Shown here: in pieces, positions 8,311 through 17,307 of the stretch | Numbering within the stretch: the stretch's first letter is position 1 | Layout of the letters: each line of letters begins with the position of its first letter | From: Azotobacter paspali | GTDB lineage: Bacteria > Pseudomonadota > Gammaproteobacteria > Pseudomonadales > Pseudomonadaceae | Reading direction: 5' to 3' (one strand) | NCBI RefSeq assembly: GCF_042434745.1 | Contig: NZ_JBHLSS010000151.1 | DNA: 48,070 bases | Made by a program: the position numbers and the translations under genes | The notes under the pieces: generated by a model | The model's database searches: none | Told to the model about the DNA's origin: nothing | The model's input: only the letters and a program-made list of their open reading frames with translations

Positions 8311-8568
8311 TCAACTACCGTTATCGAGCGCCTTTCTGAGTTGGCGAGCGATATCGTCCTTCATCACCACCCGTTCCTGCTTCAGCGCGTTCAGTTGCAG
8401 GTCGTCCATGTTCTCCGTGCCACCCTCGATAAGGCAGATACGCTTGTCCAGCGCCTCGTAATCCTCGACCAGGCAGGAGAAGCTGGGATTCGTTTGCCGC
8501 AAGCGTCGCAACACTTCGGCCATGTCCGGGAAATCTTTGCTCAGGGGATGGGGATCGACGTAGTACAT
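8311..8568 (-). CDS. YdcH-family (DUF465) small protein
   Basis: The 85-residue product is a predicted helical hairpin. It begins MYYVDPHPLSKDFPD and carries the DUF465 pattern of an acidic-charged helix (NPSFSCLVEDYEALDKRI), then LKQERVVMKDDIARQLR. Function of this small cytoplasmic family is unknown. ATG 8568 follows GAGGAG at good spacing. It ends 61 bases before radA on the same strand and might share its transcript. Confidence 0.85.
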   Translation of the reverse strand: MYYVDPHPLSKDFPDMAEVLRRLRQTNPSFSCLVEDYEALDKRICLIEGGTENMDDLQLNALKQERVVMKDDIARQLRKALDNGS

Positions 8569-8793
8569 GCAGCACTCCTCCTCTGAAAATGGTGAACGGA
8601 CCTTTTCACCTTAGCAGCCGGTCAACACGGCCGCCGGGCCGCGCGGCGAACGGATCGGCCCGTGCGCCAGGCGTTCCGTGGCATCGCCGGCACCGGGGAG
8701 CGGGAGGCAGCGGCGAACCTCCAGCAACCAGGGCGATAGCCGGACAGGCGTGTCCTAAACTGCAATCCAGTCACCTCAGCAAGGAGCGCTTCC

Positions 8794-9204
8794 ATGGGCA
8801 TGCTCAGCGAATTCAAGGCTTTCGCCGTCAAGGGCAACGTGGTGGACATGGCGGTGGGGATCATCATCGGCGCGGCTTTCGGCAAGATCGTCTCGTCCTT
8901 CGTCGGGGACGTGATCATGCCGCCGCTCGGCCTGTTGATCGGCGGAGTGGACTTCTCCGATCTGGCCATCACCCTCAGGCCAGGCCTGGGCGACACGCCT
9001 GCGGTAGTGCTCGCCTATGGCCGGTTCATTCAGACGGTGATCGATTTCCTGATCATTGCCTTCGCCATCTTCATCGGCGTCAAGGCACTCAACCAGCTCA
9101 AGCGCCAGGAGGCCGAAGCGCCGAGCCTGCCGCCGGCGCCGACCCGCGACCAGCAACTGCTCGAAGAGATTCGCGATCTGCTCAAGGTGCAGGACCGGTC
9201 CTGA
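8794..9204 (+). CDS. mscL: Large-conductance mechanosensitive channel MscL
   Basis: MscL (136 aa) forms the homopentameric inner-membrane emergency valve that opens under hypo-osmotic stress. The sequence shows the amphipathic N-terminal helix (MLSEFKAFAVKGNVVDMAVG), the pore-lining TM1 with small residues (IIIGAAFGKIVSSFVGDVIMPP), a short periplasmic loop, TM2 (VIDFLIIAFAIFIGVK) and the charged C-terminal helix (EEIRDLL). AAGGAG precedes ATG 8794. Its stop touches the stop of the convergent peroxidase gene with no bases between. Confidence 0.98.
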   Translation: MGMLSEFKAFAVKGNVVDMAVGIIIGAAFGKIVSSFVGDVIMPPLGLLIGGVDFSDLAITLRPGLGDTPAVVLAYGRFIQTVIDFLIIAFAIFIGVKALNQLKRQEAEAPSLPPAPTRDQQLLEEIRDLLKVQDRS

Positions 9205-9687
9205 TCAGCCGAGCGCCTTTTCGATCGCCTGCAGCAGCGCCGGGTCGTCCGGGGCGGTGCGCGGCGAGAAGCGCGCCAGCACACGGCCATTGCGTCCCAC
9301 CAGAAACTTCTCGAAATTCCAGGTGATATCGCCGGGAAACTCGGCACCCTCCCCAGCCAGCAGGCGGTACAGGGAGTGACGGCCGGAGCCGTTGACTTCG
9401 AGCTTGGCCGCCAGGGGGAAGGTCACGCCGTAATTGAGAGAGCAAAACTCGCGGATCTGCGTCTCGCTGTTCGGCTCCTGCCTGGCGAACTGGTTGCACG
9501 GCACGCCGAGCACGCTGAAGCCGCGTTCGCGATACCGCAGGTGAAGCTTCTCCAGGCCGGCATATTGGGGCGTCAGCCCGCATTTGGAGGCGACGTTGAC
9601 CACCAGCACCACTTTGTCTAGGAACTGCGCCAGCGGCAGGTCCTGCCCGTCCAGGCTACGCAAGGTCAGATCATGGAACGCACTCAT
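9205..9687 (-). CDS. Glutathione peroxidase family protein (thioredoxin-like)
   Basis: This 160-residue cytoplasmic peroxidase reduces hydroperoxides. The catalytic cysteine is C36 in NVASKCGLTPQY, the second conserved block is VLGVPCNQFARQEPN with the Gln of the catalytic set, and WNFEKF supplies the conserved Trp and Asn. As in most bacteria the catalytic residue is Cys, not selenocysteine, and such enzymes often use thioredoxin. ATG 9687 was chosen over an upstream extension because the family's thioredoxin fold begins there. It is convergent with mscL. Confidence 0.93.
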   Translation of the reverse strand: MSAFHDLTLRSLDGQDLPLAQFLDKVVLVVNVASKCGLTPQYAGLEKLHLRYRERGFSVLGVPCNQFARQEPNSETQIREFCSLNYGVTFPLAAKLEVNGSGRHSLYRLLAGEGAEFPGDITWNFEKFLVGRNGRVLARFSPRTAPDDPALLQAIEKALG

Positions 9688-9714
9688 CTCTCGACTCTCC
9701 TGCTTGCCAAGAGA

Positions 9715-9736
9715 AAAGGCGCCGAACGGCGCCTTT
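9715..9736 (-). terminator. Terminator downstream of slyD
   Basis: AAAGGCGCC at 9715-9723 and GGCGCCTTT at 9728-9736 form a perfect stem with a 4-base loop. On the minus strand it ends in TTTTC. It lies 33 bases past the slyD stop and just ahead of the peroxidase start, so the two genes are separate units. Confidence 0.8.
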
Positions 9737-9768
9737 CCGATGTGTCGCAACCGGCCGGCGGACCGGCT

Positions 9769-10254
9769 TCAGTGATGGTGGCCGCCCGCGCCATGGATAT
9801 GGCCGTGGGCGATCTCTTCCTGATGGGCATCGCGCACGTCGACCACCTTGACTTGGAAGTTCAGGCGCTGGCCGGCCAGCGGATGGTTGCCGTCGACGGT
9901 CACGTCGTCGCCGTCCAGGTCGCGGATGGTGACGATCTGCATGCTGCCGTCCGGGCCGGAGGCATGGAACTGCATGCCCACCGCCAGTTCGTCGACACCC
10001 TCGAACATGGCGCGGTTGAGGGTGGCGACCAGTTCGGGGCTGTACTCGCCATAGGCCTCTTCCGGCTCGATGGATACCTTCAGTTCGTCGCCGGCCTGCT
10101 TGCCTTCCAACGCCTTTTCCAGGCCGACGATGATGTTTCCGGCCCCATGCAGGTAGACCAGCGGCGCGGCGCCGGCGGAGCTGTCGATCACCTCACCGGC
10201 ATCGTTGGTCAGGGTATAGTCGATGGAGACGGCCTTGTTGGTGGCGATCAGCAT
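9769..10254 (-). CDS. slyD: FKBP-type peptidyl-prolyl isomerase SlyD
   Basis: The 161-residue protein is a SlyD-type prolyl isomerase and chaperone. It has the split FKBP domain (ISIDYTL-like start, SSAGAAPLVYLHGAGNIIVGLEKAL), the IF chaperone insert (EEAYGEYSPELVATL...), and a short histidine-rich tail (HGHIHGAGGHHH) that in this family binds nickel and other metals for hydrogenase or metalloenzyme maturation. The tail is much shorter than that of E. coli SlyD. ATG 10254 has AAAAGG upstream. It has its own terminator at 9715-9736. Confidence 0.95.
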   Translation of the reverse strand: MLIATNKAVSIDYTLTNDAGEVIDSSAGAAPLVYLHGAGNIIVGLEKALEGKQAGDELKVSIEPEEAYGEYSPELVATLNRAMFEGVDELAVGMQFHASGPDGSMQIVTIRDLDGDDVTVDGNHPLAGQRLNFQVKVVDVRDAHQEEIAHGHIHGAGGHHH

Positions 10255-10501
10255 GGGCGAACAACCTTTTGCGAAAGAAGAATTAAGTTCTCAGTGTAAC
10301 CGTCACCTTGCGGGAAAGCGAACCGAGCGAGGATGAGCGGGCCGGGAGCGCGCGCGCCAGCGGTTCCCGTCAGACGTCGTCCAGCCGGCGCGCATCCCGG
10401 CGGAACCGGCTCGAACGCCCGCTTTGGAACATCGTCGGCCTCCGCCCGGTCAACCTTCTTTACCGCGGCTGGCGCCGGAAGGAATGCCCCAAGGAGGATC
10501 G

Positions 10502-11704
10502 ATGGCCACGCGCAACATACTCGTGCTCAACTGCGGCAGCTCGTCGCTCAAGTTCGCCCTGCTCAGCCAGCCCCACTCCACGCCCCTGCTCGCCGGCCAG
10601 GCCGAGCGCCTGGCCGGCCCGCAAGCCACGCTGTACTGGTGGCAGGCGGCGAACATCCGCCAGCGCCGCGAACTGCCCGGCGCCGATCACCGCGCCGCGC
10701 TCCAAGCGCTGCTGCCGCTAATCGAAGCGGCCTGCGGCGAAAGCCTGCACGGCATCGGCCACCGTGTGGTGCACGGCGGCGAGCAGTTCACCCAGTCCTG
10801 CCTGATCGACGCGCGGACGCTCGCGGCGATCCGCGAGACGGTACCGCTGGCACCGCTGCATAACCCGGCCAACCTGCTCGGCATCGAGACCGCCTTGGCG
10901 CTGTTCCCCGACCTGCCGCAGGTCGCGGTGTTCGACACCGCCTTCCACCAAAGCATGCCAGAACACGCCTACCGCTACGCCATTCCAGAGCGCTTCTATC
11001 GCGAACATGGCGTGCGCCGCTACGGCTTCCACGGCACTAGCCACCGCTACATCGGCCGGCGCGCCGCCGAGATCACTGGCCTATCCCCCGGCGACAGTTG
11101 CTGGCTCAGCGCCCACCTGGGCAACGGCTGCTCGACCTGCGCCATCGTCGACGGCCAGAGCCGCGACACCAGCATGGGCCTGACCCCGCTGGAAGGCCTG
11201 GTGATGGGCACCCGCAGCGGCGATGTCGACCCTAACCTGCACAGCCACCTGGCTCGCACCCTGGGCTGGAGCCTCACCGAAATCGACCACCTGCTGAACA
11301 GCGAGAGCGGCCTGCTCGGCCTGTCCGGGCTGTCCAACGACATGCGCAACCTAGAGCGGGAGCGCGCCCGGGGCCACCGCCAGGCGACCCTGGCCATCGA
11401 GGTGTTCTGCTACCGCCTGGCCAAGTCGCTGGCCGCGCTGTTCTGCGCCCTGCCGCGCCTGGACGGGGCGATCTTCACCGGCGGCATCGGCGAGAACTCG
11501 CCGCTGGTACGCGCCAGGACCGTCGCCCACATGGGTCTGCTCGGCCTGGCCATCGACGAAACCGCCAACGCCCGTTGCGTCGGCGGCGTCAGCGGCGCGA
11601 TCAACGCCCCCGGCCATCCGCGCCTGCTGGTCATCCCCAGCAACGAAGAGCAGCAGATAGCCTTGGACACCCTGGCGCTGCTCGACGCCTCCGCCCCTCG
11701 ATAA
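10502..11704 (+). CDS. ackA: Acetate kinase
   Basis: AckA (400 aa) interconverts acetate plus ATP and acetyl phosphate plus ADP. It has the N-terminal NCGSSSLKF (10-18), GIGHRVVHGGEQF, the HQSMPEHAYRYAIPERFY segment, GFHGTSHRY, SAHLGNGCS and the C-terminal FTGGIGENS motifs of the acetokinase family. ATG 10502 has a near-ideal AAGGAGGATCG upstream; an open extension to 10424 has no family similarity. pta follows after 10 bases, so the two form the usual ackA-pta operon for acetate overflow, acetate assimilation and the acetyl-phosphate pool. Confidence 0.97.
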   Translation: MATRNILVLNCGSSSLKFALLSQPHSTPLLAGQAERLAGPQATLYWWQAANIRQRRELPGADHRAALQALLPLIEAACGESLHGIGHRVVHGGEQFTQSCLIDARTLAAIRETVPLAPLHNPANLLGIETALALFPDLPQVAVFDTAFHQSMPEHAYRYAIPERFYREHGVRRYGFHGTSHRYIGRRAAEITGLSPGDSCWLSAHLGNGCSTCAIVDGQSRDTSMGLTPLEGLVMGTRSGDVDPNLHSHLARTLGWSLTEIDHLLNSESGLLGLSGLSNDMRNLERERARGHRQATLAIEVFCYRLAKSLAALFCALPRLDGAIFTGGIGENSPLVRARTVAHMGLLGLAIDETANARCVGGVSGAINAPGHPRLLVIPSNEEQQIALDTLALLDASAPR

Positions 11705-11714
11705 GGACAACCCC

Positions 11715-13790
11715 ATGCAGACCTTCCTGATCGCCCCCAGCAGCTACGGCGTCGGTCTCACCTCGATCAGCCTCGGCCTGGTCCGGGCCTTGGAGCGCTG
11801 CGGCCTGAAAGTCGGCTTCTTCAAGCCGGTCGCCCAGCCGCACCCCGGCGATTGCGGCCCGGAACGCACCAGCGCGCTGATCGCCCGCACCCACAACCTC
11901 GAACCACCGGAACCCCTGCCCCTGGCACAAGTGGAACGGCGCCTCGGCGACGGCCAGTTGAACGAGTTGCTGGAAGACATCGTCGGCCGCCTGCAACAAC
12001 TAGAAGATGACCACGACGTGCTGATCGTCGAGGGTCTGGTGCCCAGCCCGCAGGTCGGCTATGCCGCGCGCCTCAACGGACATCTGGCGCGCAGCCTGAA
12101 CGCCGACGTCATCCTGGTCTCCACGCCGGCCGAGGAAAGCCTCGAGGAACTGCGCGACCACCTAGAGATCCAGGCCCGCCTGCTAGGCGCCGGCCAAGAC
12201 ACGCCGGTCGCCGGGGCGATCCTCAACAAGGTGCGCTCAGGGCCGCTGGCCGAGCACCTGTGCCGGCCCAAAGCGCTGGGCCGGAATCTGCGCCTACTCG
12301 GCTGCGTGCCCTGGCGCGACATGCTGAACACCCCGCGCACCAGCGACATCGCTGACCTGCTCGGCGCGCGTCTGCTCAACCCCGGCGACTACCGCCAGCG
12401 CCGGGTACAGCACAGCCTGCTGTGCGCCGCCGCCGCGCCGAGCCTGCTGCCGCGCTTCAAGCCGGGTACCCTGCTGCTGGCGCCCGGCGACCGCCACGAC
12501 GTGATCCTCGCCGCCGGCCTGGCCAGCCGCAACGGCATGTCGCTGGCTGGCCTGCTGCTGTGCGGCGCCCTGCCCGCCGACGAACGGGTGCTCGAGCTGT
12601 GCCGGCCGGCCATGGCCGACGGCTTGCCGGTGCTCGCCGTGGAACGCGATCCCGAGGACACCCTACGCGAGTTGGAGCGCCTGAACCGGGAAATCCCCAT
12701 CGACGACCTGGAACGCGCCGAGCGGATCAGCGACTACGTGGCCAGTCATCTGGATCGCGCCTGGTTCATCGAGCGCTGTGGCACGCCCCGCGAGCCGCGC
12801 CTGTCGCCGCCGGCGTTCCGCTACAAACTGGTAAAGCGGGCCAAGGCGGCGAACCGGCGCATCGTCCTGCCGGAGGGCAGCGAACCGCGCACCGTGCAAG
12901 CCGCGGCGATCTGCCAGCAGCGTGGCATCGCCCGCTGCGTACTGCTGGCCAAGCCCGAGGAGGTGCAGGCGGTGGCCCGCGCGCAGGGTATCGAGCTGCC
13001 CGCCGGCCTGGAGATCGTCGATCCCGAGCAGATCCGCGAGCGCTATGTCGAGCCCATGGTCGAGCTGCGCCGGCACAAGGGCCTGAGCGCCCCGGCGGCA
13101 CGCGCTCAACTGGAGGACAACGTGGTGCTCGGCACCCTGATGCTGGCCCTGAACGAGATCGACGGCCTGGTCTCCGGCGCCGTGCACACCACCGCCAACA
13201 CCATCCGCCCGGCGCTGCAACTGATCAAGACCGCGCCGGGGTGCAAGCTGGTTTCCTCGGTATTCTTCATGCTGCTGCCGGAGCAGGTGCTGGTCTACGG
13301 CGACTGCGCGGTGAATCCCGACCCGAGTGCCGTGGAACTGGCCGACATCGCCTTGCAGAGCGCGGCCTCGGCGCAGGCCTTCGGCATTCCGCCGCGGGTG
13401 GCGATGATCAGCTATTCCACCGGCGCCTCCGGCGAAGGGGCGGACGTTGAGAAGGTCCGCGAAGCTACCCGACTGGCCCGCCAGGCCCGTCCCGACCTGC
13501 CGATCGACGGTCCGTTGCAATACGACGCCGCGGCAATCGCCGAAGTCGCCCGGCAGAAGGCTCCGGACAGCACGGTGGCCGGCCGCGCCACGGTGTTCGT
13601 GTTCCCCGACCTGAACACCGGCAACACCACCTACAAGGCGGTGCAGCGCAGCGCCAACTGCGTCAGCGTCGGCCCCATGTTGCAGGGCCTGCGCAAGCCG
13701 GTGAACGACCTCTCTCGCGGCGCGCTAGTCGACGACATTGTCTTCACCATCGCCCTCACCGCGATCCAGGCCGAAACCGCCACCGGCTGA
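11715..13790 (+). CDS. pta: Phosphate acetyltransferase (long, regulatory form)
   Basis: Pta (691 aa) converts acetyl-CoA and phosphate to acetyl phosphate and CoA. It is the long class: an N-terminal P-loop-like domain (MQTFLIAPSSYGVGLTS, about 1-220), a central DRTGG domain (about 220-340) and the C-terminal catalytic PTA_PTB domain (about 365-691) with VLPEGSEPRT, DGLVSGAVHTTANTIRPALQ, SYSTGASGEG and the final NDLSRGALVDDIV. Its ATG follows ackA after 10 bases, and a terminator follows the stop. Confidence 0.97.
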   Translation: MQTFLIAPSSYGVGLTSISLGLVRALERCGLKVGFFKPVAQPHPGDCGPERTSALIARTHNLEPPEPLPLAQVERRLGDGQLNELLEDIVGRLQQLEDDHDVLIVEGLVPSPQVGYAARLNGHLARSLNADVILVSTPAEESLEELRDHLEIQARLLGAGQDTPVAGAILNKVRSGPLAEHLCRPKALGRNLRLLGCVPWRDMLNTPRTSDIADLLGARLLNPGDYRQRRVQHSLLCAAAAPSLLPRFKPGTLLLAPGDRHDVILAAGLASRNGMSLAGLLLCGALPADERVLELCRPAMADGLPVLAVERDPEDTLRELERLNREIPIDDLERAERISDYVASHLDRAWFIERCGTPREPRLSPPAFRYKLVKRAKAANRRIVLPEGSEPRTVQAAAICQQRGIARCVLLAKPEEVQAVARAQGIELPAGLEIVDPEQIRERYVEPMVELRRHKGLSAPAARAQLEDNVVLGTLMLALNEIDGLVSGAVHTTANTIRPALQLIKTAPGCKLVSSVFFMLLPEQVLVYGDCAVNPDPSAVELADIALQSAASAQAFGIPPRVAMISYSTGASGEGADVEKVREATRLARQARPDLPIDGPLQYDAAAIAEVARQKAPDSTVAGRATVFVFPDLNTGNTTYKAVQRSANCVSVGPMLQGLRKPVNDLSRGALVDDIVFTIALTAIQAETATG

Positions 13791-13796
13791 AACGGA

Positions 13797-13824
13797 AAAG
13801 CCCGGCATCGGCCGGGCTCTTTTA
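13797..13824. terminator. Bidirectional terminator between pta and the OmpA-like gene
   Basis: AGCCCGGC at 13799-13806 pairs with GCCGGGCT at 13811-13818 and is followed by CTTTT on the plus strand; the minus strand gives TTTTCC after the same stem. It serves pta and the convergent lipoprotein gene. Confidence 0.85.
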
Positions 13825-13843
13825 CTGCGCGAAACCTTTCGGC

Positions 13844-14542
13844 TTACGGCTGCTGGGTTTCGGCGCCCGGCAGCGGGCGCAGGTTGATCTCCACGCGGCG
13901 GTTCTGCGAACGGCCGGACTCGGTGGCGTTGCTCGCCACCGGCGAGTTCGGACCGGCGCCGCGGGTGGTGACCCGCGCGCCGTTGACGCCCTGGGCGATC
14001 AGGTAATTGGCCACGCTCTGCGCACGGCGCTGCGACAGGTTCATATTGGTCTGGTAGGAACCGGTGTTGTCGGTATGGCCGATGACCTCGATGCTGTTCT
14101 GGTCGTATTGCTTGAAGGAGTTCGCCAGATCGTTCAACGGGGTGTAGAAGTTGCTGGCGATTTCCGCCGAGCCGGTGGCGAAGGTGATGTTGCCGGGCAT
14201 GATCAGCTTGATGTCATTGCCCTGGCGCTGTACTTCGACGCCGGTGCCGGCCATCTGCTGGCGCAACTGGGCTTCCTGCTTGTCCGCGTAGTAGCCGTAG
14301 CCGGCGCCGGCGGCACCGCCCACCGCGGCGCCGATCAAAGCGCCCTTGCCACGGTGGTCGTGATCGATCAGCGCACCCGCGGCGGCGCCGGCCAGCGCAC
14401 CGAGACCGCCGTACTTGGCGGTACGGCTCATGCCGCTCTGCCCGGCCTGGTTCTGGGTCTGGTAGGGGTTATCGTTCGAAGCACAACCGGCCAGCAACGC
14501 CATGGCAGTCGCAGCGATCAACAGGCGAGACGGAGTAAACAT
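13844..14542 (-). CDS. OmpA-family outer-membrane lipoprotein (YiaD-like)
   Basis: This 232-residue lipoprotein has a signal peptide ending in the lipobox LLAGC with Cys20. A glycine-zipper segment follows (GGLGALAGAAAGALI and GAAVGGAAGAGYGYYA, about 45-90) and then a C-terminal OmpA peptidoglycan-binding domain (about 115-225) with ITFATGSAEI, IEVIGHTDNTGS and LSQRRAQSVANYL. It probably ties the outer membrane to peptidoglycan. ATG 14542 has TAGGAG ahead at good spacing. It is a single gene with the terminator at 13797-13824 behind it. Confidence 0.93.
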   Translation of the reverse strand: MFTPSRLLIAATAMALLAGCASNDNPYQTQNQAGQSGMSRTAKYGGLGALAGAAAGALIDHDHRGKGALIGAAVGGAAGAGYGYYADKQEAQLRQQMAGTGVEVQRQGNDIKLIMPGNITFATGSAEIASNFYTPLNDLANSFKQYDQNSIEVIGHTDNTGSYQTNMNLSQRRAQSVANYLIAQGVNGARVTTRGAGPNSPVASNATESGRSQNRRVEINLRPLPGAETQQP

Positions 14543-14714
14543 GCAGTATTGCTCCTAAGAGATTCATCAGCCCCGAAAAAAGAGGATGATTGGAACACGA
14601 AAACGGCGGGAAATTCCTACGCAATCCGCAAGGCCTCGGATAGGGGAATCTCCCTGCCATTGTCGGGGGATTTCATGTGCCCTTGCAACGTGGGCGAACG
14701 GATCGCCCGCCGCC

Positions 14715-15356
14715 TCAGGCCCGGACGAAGGGGTTTTCCCGCATCTCGTCGCCCAGGCGGGTGTCGGAACCGTGGCCGGTGACCACCGTGGCCTCCTCGT
14801 CCAGCGTATAGAGCCGCTCCCTGATCGAGCGCTTGAGCGCGGCGGCATCGCCGCCCCAGAGATCGGTACGCCCGACGCTGCGATGAAACAGAGTATCGCC
14901 GGCGATCAGCAGCCTAGCATCGGCGAACCAGAAGCTCATCGAGCCGGGCGTATGTCCCGGCGTGTGCAGCGCGACACCGCAGCCGCAGGCCAGCTCCTCG
15001 TCGTCGGTCAGCCAGCGGTCGGGCGCCGGCACCGGGGCGTAGGGCACGCCGAACATGCGGCACTGCATCTCCAGGTTGTCCCAGAGGAAACGATCGTCCT
15101 GATGCAGGTGCAGGGTCGCACCGGTCAGCTCCTTCAACTGGCCGGCGGCGAGGAAGTGATCGAAATGCGCATGGGTGTGAACGATGCTCACCACCCTCAA
15201 CCCGTGGCGCTGCAGACGCGCCAGGATCAGCTCCGGATTACCGCCCGGATCGACGACCATGGCCTTCTTGCTGGCGGGATCGCCGACGATGGTGCAGTTG
15301 CAGCGCAGAGGGCCGACAGGAAAGGTTTCGCGGATCAGAGCGGTGGGCGCGGTCAT
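14715..15356 (-). CDS. Metallo-beta-lactamase-fold hydrolase (glyoxalase II-like, YcbL type)
   Basis: The 213-residue protein has the metal site THAHFDH at 61-67, a further His in HTPGHTPGSMSFW, the bridging Asp in LLIAGDTLF and a C-terminal GHGSDT, the order seen in glyoxalase II-like hydrolases. The length fits the short YcbL type without the C-terminal glutathione-binding domain. It may hydrolyse S-lactoylglutathione or another thioester; the substrate is unproven. ATG 15356 gives the normal N terminus although its ribosome site is weak. It follows the REC-AraC regulator on the same strand after 109 bases. Confidence 0.88.
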   Translation of the reverse strand: MTAPTALIRETFPVGPLRCNCTIVGDPASKKAMVVDPGGNPELILARLQRHGLRVVSIVHTHAHFDHFLAAGQLKELTGATLHLHQDDRFLWDNLEMQCRMFGVPYAPVPAPDRWLTDDEELACGCGVALHTPGHTPGSMSFWFADARLLIAGDTLFHRSVGRTDLWGGDAAALKRSIRERLYTLDEEATVVTGHGSDTRLGDEMRENPFVRA

Positions 15357-15465
15357 GGGCGGGGCTCCGGAAGCTTCGGTGCACCATCTTGGCATACTGC
15401 GGAGCAAAGGAAGAAAGGATGGTTGCCCACGACACCCGTCCGGGAAACCGCGAAGGCCCATCCCC

Positions 15466-16251
15466 TCAGCACTCCATCCGGCTCTCCCATACCCGCTCGC
15501 GGAACTGGCTGGGCGTCATGCCCAGACGTTCGCGAAAGGCCGTGGCGAAGTTGCCGGCGCTACTGAAGCCGACCAGTTCCGCGATGTCCTGGATGGACAT
15601 GCTGCTGTCTCTCAACAATTCTTGGCTCTTGCGCAGTCGCTCCTCGCGAATCCAGGCGAACACTGTCATTCCCAGGCGGCGGCGGAAAACGCCCGAAAGC
15701 CGCTTGTCGTAGGTTCCCACCTGGCGGGCGAGTTCGCTCAAGGGCGGCGGGCAGTCCAGGTGACGGGCGATCAGGCGCATCGCCGCATGCAGGATCATTT
15801 CATCGGGGTCCACCGGCTGCGGAGGCGGCAGGGGAGCCTGGAGCTGTTCGCGCCACACCAACTGCAAATGGATGCGGATGCGCGCGAGGATTTCCTCGGG
15901 CACGCAGGATTTGAGCACGTAGTCGACACTGCCCAGTTGCAAACCCGTCAGCCGCTCGTCGATGCTCGCCGCCGAGGTCAAGAAAATGATCGGCGCCTGC
16001 TTGCCGCCTGGCGCCTCGCGCAGCAGGCGGCACAGCGCGAAGCCGTCCACCTGCGGCATGCGCACATCGAGCAGGATCAGGTCCGGATAGAGCGCCAGGG
16101 CCCGCTGCAGCCCTTGCCGCGGATCGCTGGCTAGGGAGATTCGGAATCCTTCCGCCTGCAACAGGGTCCGCAGGGAGCGCAACTCCTCGGGCTGATCGTC
16201 GATCAGCAGGATATGCGCTCCGCTGCCCAGCCGAAATGAATCTTCGTGCAT
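15466..16251 (-). CDS. Response regulator with AraC-type output domain
   Basis: The 261-residue protein has an N-terminal receiver (about 12-130) with acidic D18-D19, phosphoacceptor D62 in LILLDVRMP, a Thr/Ser in FLTSAAS and Lys in YVLKSC. A linker follows, then an AraC/XylS DNA-binding domain (about 160-261) with LSELARQVGTYDKRLSGVFRR and SIQDIAELVGFSSAGNFATAFRERLGMTPSQFRE. ATG 16251 was chosen because the receiver fold starts just after it. Its natural partner is the hybrid kinase at 17308-19749; a nuclease-like gene lies between them on the other strand. Confidence 0.9.
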   Translation of the reverse strand: MHEDSFRLGSGAHILLIDDQPEELRSLRTLLQAEGFRISLASDPRQGLQRALALYPDLILLDVRMPQVDGFALCRLLREAPGGKQAPIIFLTSAASIDERLTGLQLGSVDYVLKSCVPEEILARIRIHLQLVWREQLQAPLPPPQPVDPDEMILHAAMRLIARHLDCPPPLSELARQVGTYDKRLSGVFRRRLGMTVFAWIREERLRKSQELLRDSSMSIQDIAELVGFSSAGNFATAFRERLGMTPSQFRERVWESRMEC

Positions 16252-16616
16252 GTCATCCAACCGCCAAAAGGTAAGGTCCCGTGCCTTGCGGCAAGACCGG
16301 CCGACAAAGGTTTTTTCCGTGGCAACAAAAGTCGCTGGGTTCACCGAACATTAGGCTAGCCGCGAACTCGATGAAAACATCCATGATCCTCCATTCCTAA
16401 ATCATGGTGATTGTCTTATCAACTCATACCCGGCAACGAACAGGCGCTGCTGTCCTCCCGGTTACTGTCCCATCATGCTATTCGCCCCTACACCTGCTGG
16501 CAGAGTAACTCTGCCGACGGCATGGGGAAGCAGCTACTTTTTCAACAGAATCAGCCATTGGCTGTCGGGAGCCTAGGAATGGTTGTGCTTTCCACTCGAT
16601 TACTTGGCGGTCTTGA
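16252..16616. promoter_or_regulatory. AT-richer gap with CCATGAT-N13-ATCATGG dyad
   Basis: This 365-base gap separates the minus-strand regulator from the plus-strand nuclease-like gene. CCATGAT at 16381-16387 and ATCATGG at 16401-16407 form a 7-base dyad with a 13-base spacer, a plausible operator for either gene. The stretch is clearly lower in GC than the surroundings. A short open frame at 16411-16638 has no ribosome site and no recognisable product. Confidence 0.35.
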
Positions 16617-17198
16617 ATGGGAAAGATGCAAGAAATAAATCATGCGGAACATGCGAATCGTACTTATCCCGCCCGGACAGGATCTCGCCCGACAAGGCAG
16701 CTCGTCCATTTGATAAAAATTCCCATTAAAATCGGACTCATTGCCGTACTGTTGTTCGCAGGGACTGTTTCAGCCGCCGAAATAACCTGCAAGGTTATCC
16801 GCGTACAGGATGGCGACAGCCTGACTTGCCTGAGCAAAAGCAAACAACGCATAGAGGTTCAACTGGCCAATATCGATGCCCCGGAGTTGTTGCAGTCTTA
16901 TGGCGAACTGGCGCAACTGCAGCTTTTCTATCTCGTCTACAACCGGAACATCAGGCTAGATGTACTCAGGCAGACACGTTATGGCATAAAGCTGGCTAAC
17001 ATCTATCTCGGCGAGCGCCATATCAACGCGGAAATGATCCAGCAGGGCGCGGCCTGGGTTTCCAACGAAGCCAGCGACAGCCCGCAATTGCTATCGCTGG
17101 AAACGGAAGCCAGATCGCTCCAGCGCGGTGTCTGGGGACTGCCGCTCCCCGAAATCATCCCGCCATGGCGTTGGCGCGCTATGCGATCTGGCGAGTGA
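16617..17198 (+). CDS. Secreted staphylococcal-nuclease-like protein, active site degenerate
   Basis: The product (up to 193 aa) has a signal-peptide-like stretch (KIGLIAVLLFAG, cleavage after VSA) and an SNase domain at about 55-165: VIRVQDGDSLTC, QLANIDAPEL and a YGIKLANIYLG strand. The metal-binding DGD and the Glu of DAPE are present. The two catalytic arginines are not: Arg35 of the reference nuclease is Gln here (VQLANIDAPE) and Arg87 in the YGR motif is Ile (YGIKLA). A disulphide between the Cys of ITCK and LTCL is possible. ATG 16617 is weakly supported; TTG 16710 would place the signal peptide at the N terminus. Lower GC than its neighbours suggests transfer. Confidence 0.8.
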   Translation: MGKMQEINHAEHANRTYPARTGSRPTRQLVHLIKIPIKIGLIAVLLFAGTVSAAEITCKVIRVQDGDSLTCLSKSKQRIEVQLANIDAPELLQSYGELAQLQLFYLVYNRNIRLDVLRQTRYGIKLANIYLGERHINAEMIQQGAAWVSNEASDSPQLLSLETEARSLQRGVWGLPLPEIIPPWRWRAMRSGE

Positions 17199-17307
17199 CG
17201 GGGTCCGCATCCTTGCAGGCAGGGCAAAGGCTTTTCCCAAAGCAGCAAGCACCGCCGATACGACCGTTTTGGAGCGCGGCCATCGCCGCGCCGGTCCGTG
17301 CCGATCA

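Noticed and set aside
16411..16638. 75-codon frame ahead of the nuclease-like gene
   Set aside because: No ribosome site, overlaps the start of the better supported gene, composition not protein-like.
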